The notes below the pieces were generated by a model. It had not been told where the DNA came from and ran no database searches. It was given only the letters and a program-made list of their open reading frames with translations. From Aerobium sp039839275 (GTDB taxonomy: Bacteria > Pseudomonadota > Alphaproteobacteria > Rhizobiales > Rhizobiaceae): a DNA stretch of 64,000 nucleotides. How positions within the stretch are numbered: position 1 is the first letter of the stretch; each line of letters opens with the position of its first letter. The DNA is taken from the NCBI RefSeq assembly GCF_039839275.1, contig NZ_JBDOQP010000001.1:1116001-1180000 (forward strand). The letters are read 5' to 3'. This document shows positions 43,858-55,000 of the stretch, one piece after another. The translations under genes were made by a program, and so were the position numbers.

Positions 43858-44792
43858 ACGAGCGGCGGGTTGCGATCGGTCGCCAGCAGGAGTGGGCCGT
43901 CGAGGTCGACGAACTCCGCATCCTGCGCCACCAATACGGCAGGTGCCATGGCCAGCGACGTTCCGACCATGCAGCCGACCATGACGCCGAAACCGAGTTC
44001 CCGCGCCCTCCTTTTCAGGGTCAGCGCGCCGGTCAGCCCGCCGGTCTTGTCCAGCTTGATGTTGATCGCGTCATAGAGGCCAAGAAGTTCGTCGAGATGA
44101 TCGGCGGTGTGCACGCTTTCGTCGGCGCAGATCGGGACCGGATGCGGGATGGTGCGCAGGATGTCGTCCTTGCCGGCGGGCAGGGGCTGCTCGATCAGCG
44201 CAATGCGATGCCGAGCCGCAACGAGAAGATGATCGCGGATGTTTTCCGCGCTCCACCCTTCATTTGCATCGAGAATGATGCGGCTCTCCGGTGCGGCGCG
44301 CGCGACCGCTTCGATGCGGCTGATGTCGTCCCCCGTGCCGACCTTGACCTTCAGGAGGGGGCGTGCGGCATGTTTGCGCGCGCTGGCGGCCATCTCCTCC
44401 GGATCGCCGAGCGAGATGGTGTAGGCCGTCGTCAGCGCATGAGGCTGGGTAGTGCAGATTTCTTCAGCCACGCGTCTTCCGCTGAGTTTGGCGTCGAGAT
44501 CCCACAACGCGCAGTCGACCGCGTTGCGCGCGGCGCCAGCCTTCATAATTTCAGGCAGTTCCTGGCGTGAGACTCCAGCTTCGATTGGCTCGCGCGCCGC
44601 TTCAATCTCCGCCTGAACGCTTTCCAGGGTCTCGCCGTAGCGGGCGTAGGGCACGCATTCGCCACGCCCCTGCGCTTCGCCCATGCGGATCGTGCATGTC
44701 AGCACCGCTGCTTCCGTCTTCGATCCCCGCGAAATGGTGAATGCCGCAGCAAGCGGAAACCGCTCGGCCTCGACAAAAAGGTCACGCCTCAT
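43809..44792 (-). CDS. dipeptide epimerase (enolase superfamily, L-Ala-D/L-Glu type)
   Basis: A 327-residue enolase-superfamily enzyme of the muconate-lactonizing/dipeptide-epimerase group. Catalytic K148 and K150 lie in LLKVKVG. Metal ligands follow in LDANEGW, EQPLPAGKDD and ADESVHTADHL, and the second catalytic lysine in NIKLDKTGG. L-Ala-D/L-Glu epimerases recycle murein peptides, and the short spacing from murein-related genes is compatible with that, though specificity cannot be read from sequence. The gene overlaps the MFS gene end by 49 bp in opposite orientation and diverges from the MCE-type operon. Confidence 0.9.
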   Translation of the reverse strand: MRRDLFVEAERFPLAAAFTISRGSKTEAAVLTCTIRMGEAQGRGECVPYARYGETLESVQAEIEAAREPIEAGVSRQELPEIMKAGAARNAVDCALWDLDAKLSGRRVAEEICTTQPHALTTAYTISLGDPEEMAASARKHAARPLLKVKVGTGDDISRIEAVARAAPESRIILDANEGWSAENIRDHLLVAARHRIALIEQPLPAGKDDILRTIPHPVPICADESVHTADHLDELLGLYDAINIKLDKTGGLTGALTLKRRARELGFGVMVGCMVGTSLAMAPAVLVAQDAEFVDLDGPLLLATDRNPPLVYDGSLVSPPAPALWG

Positions 44793-44869
44793 GAAAGAAC
44801 TCCGTTTGCGACCGACCGCGCCAATGAGAGAAAGTGACAGCGTCGGCGCGACCGACTAATAGTGGCCTG

Positions 44870-46057
44870 ATGTTGACCAAAGAGCCGATCGACGCAAGCG
44901 ACAAGCTCCACAACGGCATGGACCATGCACCCAGCGTTGCAACGCGGGTGGAGGGTTCACGCGCCGTGTGGACGCTTTCTGGCGTATGGAATACACGCTC
45001 CGTGCATCTCGTGGATGACGAGATGCGCGCGCTCGAAACGGCGTCCGCGCCAGGCGACATCCTTATCGACATTGCCGGAATCGGCCGCATGGACACGGCC
45101 GGCGCGTGGCTTATCGAACGGCTCGCGGCGGCCCGCATTGCCGACGGCGCAAGCGTGGAGATCGCCGGCGCATCGGCTGCGGCACAGATTCTTCTGCCAG
45201 CCGTGCGCGAGGCGCTGCAACCACAGGAAGCGCGGCCGGTCGCCCGGCGCCCATTCTTCGTCATCCGGTGGCTGGAGATGATCGGTCGCTTCACCGTCGG
45301 CGGATGGCAGGATTTCCTTGCCGGGATGTACATCCTCGGCTCCACGATCCGTGGCGCCCAGATGAAGCTGGGCAGGGGGCACGCCGTCAATCCGGCCGCC
45401 ATCTTCAACCAGATCGATCGCATGGGCATCGGAGCCATACCGGTCGTGGTGCTGATATCATCGATCGTCGGCGCCATCGTCGCCCAGCAGGGCGCTTACC
45501 AGCTCCGCTGGTTCGGCGCAGAAATCTTCATCGTCGACCTGGTCGGCATTCTCGCCCTGCGCGAACTCGGGGTGCTTCTGACCGCCATCATGGTGGCAGG
45601 ACGGTCGGGTAGTGCCATCACCGCCGAAGTCGGCTCGATGAAGATGCGCGAAGAGGTCGACGCGCTCAAGGTCATCGGGCTCAATCCCGTCGGCGTGCTG
45701 GTCTTCCCGCGGCTGGTTGCCCTCGTCATCGCGGTGCCGTGCCTGACGATCATCGCCAATGGTGCCACGCTTGCCGGCGCGATGGTGGTCGCCTGGATCT
45801 ATTCGAGCATCCCGCCCGAAGCCTTCATCGATCGCCTGCAGGCCAGCATCGACATGTCCACGATCTTTGCCGGCTTGATCAAGGCGCCGTTCATGGCCTT
45901 GATCATCGGCATCGTGGCGTCCGTCGAAGGCATGAAGGTGGGTGGCAGCGCGGAGTCGCTCGGCCAGCACGTGACCTCGTCGGTGGTGAAGGCGATCTTC
46001 GTCGTCATCGTGCTCGACGGGCTCTTCGCCATGTTCTACGTCGCGATCGATTTCTAG
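44870..46057 (+). CDS. mlaE: MlaE-family ABC transporter permease with STAS-like N-terminus
   Basis: Permease of an MCE-type lipid transporter (395 aa). The first 120 residues look like a STAS domain (GVWNTRSVHLVDDEM and ILIDIAGIGRMDTAGAWLIERL, split here as landmarks), then five or six helices of the MlaE/YrbE domain with IVGAIVAQQGAYQLRWFG, MVAGRSGSAITAE and EGMKVGGSAESLG. Starts at GTG 44834, ATG 44870 and ATG 44918 are possible; 44870 is a compromise, and no strong Shine-Dalgarno decides it. mlaF follows 10 bp downstream. Confidence 0.9.
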   Translation: MLTKEPIDASDKLHNGMDHAPSVATRVEGSRAVWTLSGVWNTRSVHLVDDEMRALETASAPGDILIDIAGIGRMDTAGAWLIERLAAARIADGASVEIAGASAAAQILLPAVREALQPQEARPVARRPFFVIRWLEMIGRFTVGGWQDFLAGMYILGSTIRGAQMKLGRGHAVNPAAIFNQIDRMGIGAIPVVVLISSIVGAIVAQQGAYQLRWFGAEIFIVDLVGILALRELGVLLTAIMVAGRSGSAITAEVGSMKMREEVDALKVIGLNPVGVLVFPRLVALVIAVPCLTIIANGATLAGAMVVAWIYSSIPPEAFIDRLQASIDMSTIFAGLIKAPFMALIIGIVASVEGMKVGGSAESLGQHVTSSVVKAIFVVIVLDGLFAMFYVAIDF

Positions 46058-46067
46058 AGGTCGGGAC

Positions 46068-46913
46068 ATGACACAGGCCGAAATCCAGAATGGAATGCTG
46101 CCCGAGGACCATGGCCTTGCATCGGCAGGTGATGGGCGCGAGGTGGTGCTTTCCGTGCGCGACGTGACCGTCGCGTTCGGTGACAACGTCGTTCTCGACC
46201 AGCTCTCGCTCGACGTCTACCGCGGCGAAATACTGGGTTTTGTAGGTGCGTCCGGAACGGGCAAGTCGGTGCTGTTGCGCACCGTGCTCGGCCTGATTCC
46301 GAAGCGTGCCGGCGAGGTTTCCATGTTCGGCGTGAACCTGGACGAAGCGGACGACCGGCAAAAGATGCTCGTCGACATGCGGGTCGGCGTGCTTTTCCAG
46401 CACGGAGCGCTATTTTCAGCACTCACCGTCAAGGAAAACATCCAGGTGCCGATGCGCGAATACCTCGACATGCCCAAGGCGCTGATGGACGAATTGGCGA
46501 TGCTGAAGCTTGAACTCGTCGGTCTCCCGCCGAGCGCGGCAGACAAGTATCCTTCTGAACTGTCGGGCGGCATGATCAAACGCGCTGCACTTGCGCGCGC
46601 GCTGGCGCTTGATCCCGACATTGTGTTCCTGGACGAACCGACGTCGGGCCTCGACCCGATCGGCGCGGCAGATTTCGACGAACTGGTTGCGAAACTGCGC
46701 GATACGATGGGTTTGACGGTCTATATGGTGACACATGACCTCGACAGTCTTTTCTCCGTCTGCGACCGCATCGCGGTCCTCGGAGGAAAGAAAGTGCTCG
46801 TCGAAGGCACGATAGAACACATGATGCAGGTTGAGGAGCCGTGGGTGAAGTCCTACTTCCGCGGCAAGCGCGCGCGGCAGCTCGACCTGACGACGCGTAG
46901 CGCGTCAGCCTAG
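46068..46913 (+). CDS. mlaF: MCE-type ABC transporter ATP-binding protein
   Basis: ATPase of the Mla/MCE lipid transporter (281 aa). Walker A GASGTGKSVL lies near residue 63, the ABC signature LSGGMIKRAA near 164 and Walker B IVFLDEPTSGLDPI near 186, with the switch histidine in TVYMVTHD. Motif spacing is that of MlaF. It sits between the permease and the MCE protein gene, with a 9 bp gap to the latter, in the order mlaE-mlaF-mlaD-lipoprotein. Confidence 0.95.
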   Translation: MTQAEIQNGMLPEDHGLASAGDGREVVLSVRDVTVAFGDNVVLDQLSLDVYRGEILGFVGASGTGKSVLLRTVLGLIPKRAGEVSMFGVNLDEADDRQKMLVDMRVGVLFQHGALFSALTVKENIQVPMREYLDMPKALMDELAMLKLELVGLPPSAADKYPSELSGGMIKRAALARALALDPDIVFLDEPTSGLDPIGAADFDELVAKLRDTMGLTVYMVTHDLDSLFSVCDRIAVLGGKKVLVEGTIEHMMQVEEPWVKSYFRGKRARQLDLTTRSASA

Positions 46914-46922
46914 GAGAGACGA

Positions 46923-48299
46923 ATGGAGACGAGAGCCAACTACGTCATAGTCGGCATCTTTACGCTGGTGACGGTGCTCGCTGCCTTCGGCTTCGTGTAC
47001 TGGACGTCCGGCGTGGGCGACCAGACCGAGACGGCGGCTTTGCGCTTCAGGATTCCCGGCTCCGCGTCTGGCCTCACGCGCGGCAGCGTGGTTTTCTTCA
47101 ATGGCGTGAAGGTGGGCGACGTCACCCGGGTCTATATCGACGTGTCGAACCCGACCGTGGCGATCGCCGACGCGGTCGTCGACCGTTTGACGCCGATCAC
47201 CCGGTCGACCCAGGCCGACGTCGGACTGGCAGGGCTGACCACGGGACAGGCCAACATCGAATTGCGCGGCGGAAATCCAGCCGAACCGAATCTTCTCGAC
47301 CTGGCGGAAGCGGAAGGCACTGTGGCAGAACTGGCGGCCAACCCATCTGCGGTCACCAATCTGCTGGAGAGCGCGCAGAACATCTTTAGCCGCGCCGACG
47401 CGGTGCTTTCGGAGCTGGAACTTCTCGCCGGCGACGCACGCGGTCCGATCACCCAGACCCTGCTCAACGTCGAGGAGTTCTCCACAGCGCTGAGCAACAA
47501 CGCCGAAGGAATCAACGAATTCCTGGCAAGCGTGACGGCGATGTCGTCGACACTGAACCGCGTATCGGAACGGCTTGATACAACGCTGGCTGCAGCGGAG
47601 AACCTGGTGACGGCCGTTGATCGCGACCAGATCGCGGCGACGATCAGCAATGTCGAGCAGTTCACGCGACGCCTCGACGAGGCGAGCGGGGGACTGGAAG
47701 AAATCATGGCGGGCGTCAACACCAGCGTGGCAGCGATCGCGTCATTCTCGGAAAACGCCAGCCAGACACTGGCCCGCGTCGACGGGATCGTCGAAGCCAT
47801 CGACGCCGGTTCGGTGCGCACCGCGCTGACGAATTTCGAGCAGGCGAGTGCCGGCGTCAACGCCGCTGTCAACGATGTCGGAAAGGTCACGGAGACGCTG
47901 GGCGCACGGTCGGAAGACATCGACGCAATCGTGACCGACGCGCGCCAGCTTGCATCGCGATTGAACCAGGCGTCGGAGCGTATAGACGGTGTTCTCGTCA
48001 AGGTGGACAACCTACTCGGCTCGGACGAGGCGGGCGGGCTGATGACGGACGCAGGCGAGACATTGCGCGCCTTCCGCGAGGTCGCGGATACCCTGAACGC
48101 CCGAATGGGCACGATTACCGACGGGCTGGCGCGGTTCTCCGGGCAGGGTCTGCGCGATGTCGAGGCGCTTGTGCGCGACTCGCGACGTTCGATTACCCGC
48201 ATCGAGCAGGCAATCACCGATTTGGAACGCAATCCGCAACGTATTCTGTCTGGCGGGGATGGAGCGGTCAGGGAGTTCGACGGCCGGGCGCGGCGTTGA
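46923..48299 (+). CDS. mlaD: MCE (MlaD-like) lipid-binding protein
   Basis: Substrate-binding component of the MCE transporter (458 aa), anchored by one N-terminal helix (residues 5-25). The MCE domain is at about 37-117, with FRIPGSASGLTRGSVVFFNGVKVG as landmark. The remaining 340 residues form a long helical region rich in Ala, Glu, Asp, Asn with heptad-like spacing and repeated hydrophobic positions, as in other MCE proteins that form periplasmic needles or barrels. A GGAG-type ribosome-binding site precedes it. The lipoprotein gene begins 73 bp downstream. Confidence 0.93.
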   Translation: METRANYVIVGIFTLVTVLAAFGFVYWTSGVGDQTETAALRFRIPGSASGLTRGSVVFFNGVKVGDVTRVYIDVSNPTVAIADAVVDRLTPITRSTQADVGLAGLTTGQANIELRGGNPAEPNLLDLAEAEGTVAELAANPSAVTNLLESAQNIFSRADAVLSELELLAGDARGPITQTLLNVEEFSTALSNNAEGINEFLASVTAMSSTLNRVSERLDTTLAAAENLVTAVDRDQIAATISNVEQFTRRLDEASGGLEEIMAGVNTSVAAIASFSENASQTLARVDGIVEAIDAGSVRTALTNFEQASAGVNAAVNDVGKVTETLGARSEDIDAIVTDARQLASRLNQASERIDGVLVKVDNLLGSDEAGGLMTDAGETLRAFREVADTLNARMGTITDGLARFSGQGLRDVEALVRDSRRSITRIEQAITDLERNPQRILSGGDGAVREFDGRARR

Positions 48300-48372
48300 C
48301 ATTGCCGCCCCTTCCTTTCAGAAGTTAACGAAACCAAAACACCCTGCGCACCGCGCGGATGGAAAATCCAGT

Positions 48373-48972
48373 ATGGTCAGTAACAGTCTTAGAGCATGTG
48401 CGTTTGCCGCATTCCTGCTGCCCGGTTGTGCGGCGCTTCCAGGTGGAGGTCCAGCTCCGCTCGACACCTATGACCTGACGTCCGGTGCCGTCGAGGCGGC
48501 GGGGCCACGGCGCTCCAGGACCCAGGTGCTGGTGGCGGAACCGACCGCGCTGAAGGTACTCGACGGGGAAAATGTCGTCATCCGTCCGTCGGCCGGCACG
48601 ATCGAGTTTCTCGGCGGTGCACAATGGGCCGACAGGCTGCCAAGGATTGTACAGGCACGTCTTGTCGAGGCGCTCCAGGCGACCGGCAGGCTCGGCGGCG
48701 TCGGCAAGCCGGGCGAGGGCCTGGCGATCGACTACCAGCTCACGACCGAACTGCGTGCCTTCGAAATCCGGCTGGACGGCGGCGCCCGCGCCGAGGTCGA
48801 GCTTTATGTCAAGGTTCTCAACGATCGCAATGGGGTCGTTCGGGCCGCGCGTTCCTTCCGCGCTTCGGCGCCTGTCACCGGCACCGGCAACGACGCCTAT
48901 GTCGATGCGCTCGATGGAGCGTTCGCGCAGGCGTCAGGCGAGATCGTCACCTGGGCCCTGTCCTCGCTCTGA
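48373..48972 (+). CDS. ABC-type transport auxiliary lipoprotein (PqiC/LptE-like fold)
   Basis: A 199-residue outer-membrane-directed lipoprotein with a type II signal peptide; the lipobox is LLPGC with C19 as the lipidated cysteine. The mature domain, with TYDLTSG near residue 33 and a strand-rich body, matches the ABC-type transport auxiliary lipoprotein family (DUF330) that accompanies MCE transporters. It is the fourth gene of the operon. A bidirectional terminator follows 60 bp downstream, in the gap before the giant gene. Confidence 0.88.
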   Translation: MVSNSLRACAFAAFLLPGCAALPGGGPAPLDTYDLTSGAVEAAGPRRSRTQVLVAEPTALKVLDGENVVIRPSAGTIEFLGGAQWADRLPRIVQARLVEALQATGRLGGVGKPGEGLAIDYQLTTELRAFEIRLDGGARAEVELYVKVLNDRNGVVRAARSFRASAPVTGTGNDAYVDALDGAFAQASGEIVTWALSSL

Positions 48973-49031
48973 GGGCATTGATCAGCGCTGTGCGGTGAAA
49001 TCGCACGTTGGCCACGACATCCTCGGCAAAC

Positions 49032-49061
49032 AAAAAGGCGGGCATTGAGGCCCGCCTTTTT
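49032..49061. terminator. bidirectional terminator
   Basis: AAAAAGGCGGGC (49032-49043) and GCCCGCCTTTTT (49050-49061) form a 12 bp stem with a 6-base loop. A and T runs on both sides suit it to end the plus-strand MCE operon and the minus-strand giant gene that stops at 49088. Confidence 0.88.
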
Positions 49062-49087
49062 CATGTCGCTTCGGCGAATGGGCCGAT

Positions 49088-52000
49088 CTATTTCAGCCTG
49101 CCGCTGGCGTGCGCAAGCATGGTGTAGACCTTGCCCGTGTCCGAGGTGAGGTAGGTCTGTGTCATGATGTTGTCGCGGTCGTTGCGACCGACATCCTGCA
49201 GCAGCTTTTCGAAATCGCGGCAGTAGCGGTCGACGGCAGCGCGGAACTCGCTGTCGGACTGATACTTGCGGCGGATCTCTTCAAACGTCTGCTGGCCCTT
49301 GAGCGTGTAAAGCCTGCGCGTGAAGACGTTGCGCTCGCCGCGACGATAGCGGTCCCAAAGTTCGATCGACGCCTCGTGATCGATAGCGCGCGCGATGTCG
49401 ACCGACAGGGAGTTGAGCGATTCCACCAGATGTAGTGGTGAGCGTTCGCTGGTCTGTGCTGCGCGTGGGGCAGGCGCGGGGGCGGCTTCGTCACGCGAGG
49501 CACCGCGCAGGAGGTCCTTCACCCAGCCGCTCGACGCACCTTGCGTCTCCGGCTCGGGCGCCGGCATGGGCGGTGCCGTCACGCTGCCGCGCAGTGGGGC
49601 TTCGGCGACAGCCGACAGTGAGGGAGCGGGCGCTGGCGACGGAGCAGGCGCGCGCGGCGGCGCCAAAGTCGGCGCCGCGACCTGCGGCGATGACGGACGT
49701 CCGGGCTTCGGCTCAGACGCGTCGAAGGCACGTCCCGACTTGGCGACGATGTCGGCAAGCTCCTTCAGCGCGTTGATCTGCTCGCTGACCGCGCGGCGCA
49801 TCGCCGAGGTGGACTGCTTCGTCTCCTCGGGCAGTTCCATGACGCCCTTCTTGACCTCGGCGCGCGTGCTTTCCAGCTCGCTGCGGATGGTGCCGGCAGT
49901 GCGCCTGATCTCGTCCGTTGCTTCGGCGAACCGCTTCGTGGCGCTATCGACGACTTCGGCGATGGAGGATCGGATCTGTTCCGTCGAGCTGCGGGTACGG
50001 GTCTCGGCCTTTTCAAGCGCGCGACCGACGAGGTCCTCGAAGGAGCGCATGACGCTTTCGATGTCCTCGGACTTCTTGACCAGGCCGACGGCGAGGTTCT
50101 CCAGCGCTGCCTGACGCCCGTCGAGGGTGGAGGCCAGATCGTTCTGCGCCGAGCCCAGCAGGTCGGAGGCCGACGACAGCACTTTTGCGTGCTCGTCGAA
50201 GCGCATTGCAATGCCGGAAATGTCCCTGAGGGTCGTTGTCGACAGATCGGTGAGACGACCGGCATTGGCATCGATGAGGCGCGCCGAGCTTGCAAAGGAC
50301 TGCGCCGCCTTTTCGGTGCTGGTGGCGAAGCGCTCGGTGCTGTTGACGATCTTGTCGTCGAGTTCCACGAGATTGCCGGCAGCGACATGGACGAGTTCGC
50401 CGAGGCGATCGTTGGATGTCGTCAGCCTGTCGATGAGGACGTTGACCTTCTCGGAGAGGTCGTTGCTGGCGGCGTCCACGGCGGTAAGCGTCTCTGCCGT
50501 GCGCGTGGCAAGCGCATTGACCAGCGCCGCGTTCTGCTGGCGCAGCCGCTGGGTGGCCTTCTCCGTGGCGTCTTCGAGGCTGCGCTGCAGTTCACTGCCG
50601 CTATCGACCAGGCGCTGGGCGAGCGGCTCGGCGCGTTCATCGATGATCCGCGACAGCTCGGACGAACGTGCCGCCAAAAGCGCGTTCAGTTCGCGGGTCT
50701 TGTCGTCAAGGGTCGCTGCGGCTTCGTTGGAGCTGGCGTCGATCTGGCGGCTGAACGCCGCGAAGCTGTCGGTGATCGTATTGGCACGGGCGAGGAGTTC
50801 CGCCTCGGCCTGCCCGACATGATCGTGAAGTCGCTCCCCGACCTCCGACAGGCCTGCCTTGAGACGCTGCTCGACGCTGGCGACGTTGCCATCGATACGG
50901 GCGGCGAGGATGTCCGCGCCCTCTGCAAGCCGCTGGTCTGCCGCCGTGAGCGCATTCGATATCTTCGCGGTCCGGCTCTCGAGTTCGGCGGCGGTGGCCT
51001 GGGTGCGCGACAGGATGGTCTCGTCGGCCTGCGCGAAGGTGCTGGCAAGTGCGTCGGTGCGCTTGTCGAGCGCCTGAGCTGCGAGTTCGACACGGTCGTC
51101 GAGCCGGCGCCCGGCGTCGTCGAACACACCCTTGATCTGGCTTGCCCGCGCTGCGAGCGCCGAGGCGATCGTTTCGGCGTGGCCGCCCAGTTCAGCGCCG
51201 GAGGCAGCCACACGATCGGCCAGGGTCCGGTCGACGTCGTCGAATGCCTGCTTTATCTCCGCGGCGCGCGCGGCAAGCGATGCAGCGACCGCCTGGGCAT
51301 GGCCGTCGAGTTCCGCGCCCGAGGCAGAGACGCGATCGGCCAGATGCCGGTCGGCGTCCTCGAAAAGCTGCTTGATCTCGGCGGCGCGCGCGGCGAAAAC
51401 GCCGGCTGCCTGGTCTGCGTGGCCGCGCAGATCCTCGCCGGTGGCGAGGGTGCGTTCCGCCAGCCTGCGCTCCACAGCTTCGAAGACGGCCGAAAATTCG
51501 CCGAGGCGATCGCCCAGCGACCGCGACATCGAATCGACGCGATTTGCGATCGCCGTATCGGCCTGTTCGGTGGCCTTGGCCGCCTCGTCGCTCAATGCGG
51601 ACGTGACTTCCAGCACCTTGTCGCGCAGCGAGCCGGCAAGGACGCTGGCGCTTCCTTCGAGCGCACCACGGACGTTGTCGATGCCGATGCGCAGCGCGTT
51701 CTCCATGGTGCGCGTACGCTCCTCAATGACCCCGCTCTGCTGTGCAAAGGTGGTCTCGATCCTGCCGAGATCGTCGCCGAGCGCGTTGCGGATCGTCTCG
51801 GCTCCGGCATGCAACGTGTCGGCCAGCGCGCTGGTACGCATCTCGATCGTGCCCGCCTGCTGGGCGAAGGCATGATCGATCCGACCGATGTCGTCGGTGA
51901 TGGCATTGCGGATCGACTCGGCGCCGGCCTGCAAGGTGTCGGCGAGGGCGCTGGTGCGCACCTCGATCGAGCCTGCCTGTTGGGCGAACGCATGCTCGAC

Positions 52001-55000
52001 CCTGCCGATATCGTCGGTGATGGCGTTGCGCACGTCTTCGGCGCCGGACACGAGCGCTGCCTGGAGCGACTTCGTGCGCTCGTCGATGGCGCCCGTTTGG
52101 CGCTGGAAGACATTCTCGATGCGGCCGATGTCTTCGCCCACCGCGGCGCGAATGCGCTCGGCTTCGTCCTGCAGCGTCTGCCGCAATGCACCGGTTCTGT
52201 CCTCAACCAGGCCGGCCTGCTGCGCGAAGGCGTTCTCGACACGTCCGATGTCGGCGTCGATCGCCGCGCGCACGCTGTTGGCGCCGCTATGCAACGTTCC
52301 CTCAAGCGCCTGCCGGCGCTGTTCGATGAGATCGCCCTGCTGCGCGAAGGCGCTCTCGACGCGCCCGATGTCGGCGTCGATCGCCGCACGCACGCTTTCG
52401 GCACCGCTGTAGAGCGTTCCCTCGAGCGCCTTCCTGCGCTGTTCGATGAGATCGCCCTGCTGCATGAAGGCAGTCTCGACGCGCCCGATATCGGCGTCGA
52501 TTGCGGCGCGCACGCTCTCGGCACCGCTATAGAGCGTGCCTTCCAGCGCTTTCCGGCGCTCTTCGATGAGGCCAGCCTGCTGCGCGAAGGCATTCTCGAC
52601 ACGCCCGATATCGGCATCGATTGCCGCGCGAACGCTATCGGCGCCGCTATGCAGCGTTCCCTCAAGCGCCATCCGTCGATCTTCTATGAGACCGGCATGC
52701 TGCGCGAAGGCGGTTTCGACACGACCGATGTCGGTATCGATTGCCGCGCGCACGCTGTCGGCGCCGCTGTGCAGCGTGCCTTCGAGGGCCATGCGGCTTT
52801 CTTCGATCATGCCTGCCTGATGCTTGATGGCATTCTGGATCCGCGCGATGTCGCTGCCGATCACGGCTTCGATGCTCTCCGCACCGCTGTGCAGGCTGTC
52901 CTGAAGCGCGCGGGTGCGCGCCTCGATGACGCCGCTTTGACGCGTGAAAGCATCCTCGATCTTGATAAGATCATCGCCAAGAGCGTTGCGGATATTGTCG
53001 GCGCCGGCATAAAGCGCGCTTTCCATCGTGCGCGTGCGGGCTTCGATAACGCCCTGCTGGTGGTTGAACGCCTCGCCGAGCCGGTCGATGTCGGCATCGA
53101 GGATGCCGCGAAGCCGTTCCGTACCGCTGGACAACGCCGCTTCGATCGCCCGGGCGCGGTCTTCGACCAGGCCCGACTGGTTTGCCAGTGCCTCGTCGAT
53201 GCGAATGATCTCGGTACCCAGCGCACCCTTCATCTGTTCGACGCTGCGATTGAGCGCGGCCTGAAGATCGAGGGTCCGTTCTCCGATGACGTTGGTCTGA
53301 CGGTCGAATGCTTCCTCCACCTTGGCGACGTCGACTGAAATCGCCGTCGTTAGGTCCTTCTGGCGGGCCTCGATCGTGGTGAGGTGCTGGGCCACCGACG
53401 TGTCGAGTTCGTCGCGCGCGCTACGAATGCGATTGATGTCGCGGTCCAGCATGGCGGCGATCTGCTCGCGGCCTTCGGCGAACTTCTCGACATGGCCGGT
53501 GACCGCCGCGTCGACGTTGGCGCGGGCTTCGTTGAGCTTGTGGAGGTCCTCGTCGAGTGCCCGCGTCATCAGTTCGCGGTTCTGGGAGAGACGCTGCACG
53601 TGGCTCGCCATTGCGGTGTCGATGCTCTGGCGCTCTTCGGCGATCTGGCGGAGATCGGATTCGAGGGCCTCCGCGATCAGATCGCGGCCGCCGGCAAGGC
53701 GAGAGGTGAAGTCGGTGGCGCGCGCCTCCAGCATCGTCGAGGTCGACATGACCAGTTCGGCCATTTCCGAACCGATCCGTGCCTTGCCTTCCTCGATCAG
53801 GCCGCTCATGCTCTGCTTGCCCTCGGTGAAGGTCTGCGCGATCTCACGCGAACGCTCGACAAGCGTCTCGTTGATCTGCTTCGCGCGTGCCTCAAGGGCC
53901 GCATTCAGCTTCTGCGTCCCAGTGTCGAGCGCTTCGGCACGGGTCTGGAATTCATGGATCAGTGCCTGGCCACGCTCGCGCAGCGTCGTCTCGATGCCGA
54001 CCAGCCGGGAATCGAGCTCGTTGTTGAGGGTCGTCGTCGCGCCGCCGAGCAAAGAGACCATGCCGCTGGTGCGCTCGTCGAGCATCTGGGAAAGCGAGCG
54101 GGTCACGTCGTCGGTGCTCTGCGTGAGCTTGGCGATGCGGGTGTCCAGCAGGCTCGCGAAAGCCTCGCCGGACGTGGTGATGCGATCGCCGATCGCATCC
54201 AGGCGCTGGTCGATTGCGTCATGCATCGACGTGCCGCTCTCGTTGATGCGGTCGACGAGTTGGGCGCCGGAATCCGAAATCGTGTTGCTGAGCCGCGTCG
54301 ACACGCCGAGGATGTTCTGGCGGATGATGTCGCTCGCCGAATCCAGCTCTTCCTTGAGTGTCTCGTGGGCGCCGGAAATTGACGACCGCACGCGCTCTGC
54401 ATGGGTGACCACGGCGTCGCGCTCGCTTCCCAATCCGTCGATCAGGGTGCGGATGCGGCTTTCATTGTCGCTGTAGGCGCGTTCCAGCTCGTTGACTTCT
54501 GTGTGGACGAGAGTTTCGAGCTCAACGGCGCGCGCGAGCGTACGTTCGATGCCTTCGCCCATCGCTTGCACCTCACGGCGGACGGCCTGGCCGACCATCA
54601 TGACGCGGTCGGTCGCCAGATGCTCCGGTTCGGCGAGCCTGAAGGCGACTTCGGTCATCGACTGGGCCGCGTATCGCATCTCCTGAGCGCGGCGCACCAT
54701 GACGGCAAAACCCCAGAACAGGATGATTGGGACGATAACCGCAACGAAGATGCCGATCAGGGCAGGGTTTGCCAGGAGCTGTTCGATGGAGCGCACCTGC
54801 CAGATGGCCGGCGCGAAAAGGACATGGCCCATGACCAGTCCGCCCGCGACCCACGCAAGCGAGAGCAGGCTTACCATCCAGTAGATCGTGCTCGGGCTGG
54901 AGCGACGGAGCTGCTGCTGAAGGGCACGATAGTCCTTCTGCCGGTCGTCATTGGCATGCGCGAAAGCTGATGGTGCTGCAGCCGGTGGCGCTTCGACGGG

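Noticed and set aside
50189..53338. 1049-codon open frame on the plus strand within the GPR-like gene
   Set aside because: It is antisense to a strongly supported gene; the high-GC third-position bias and the 120 bp repeat keep frames open without coding. Its product shows only the repeat pattern, no family.
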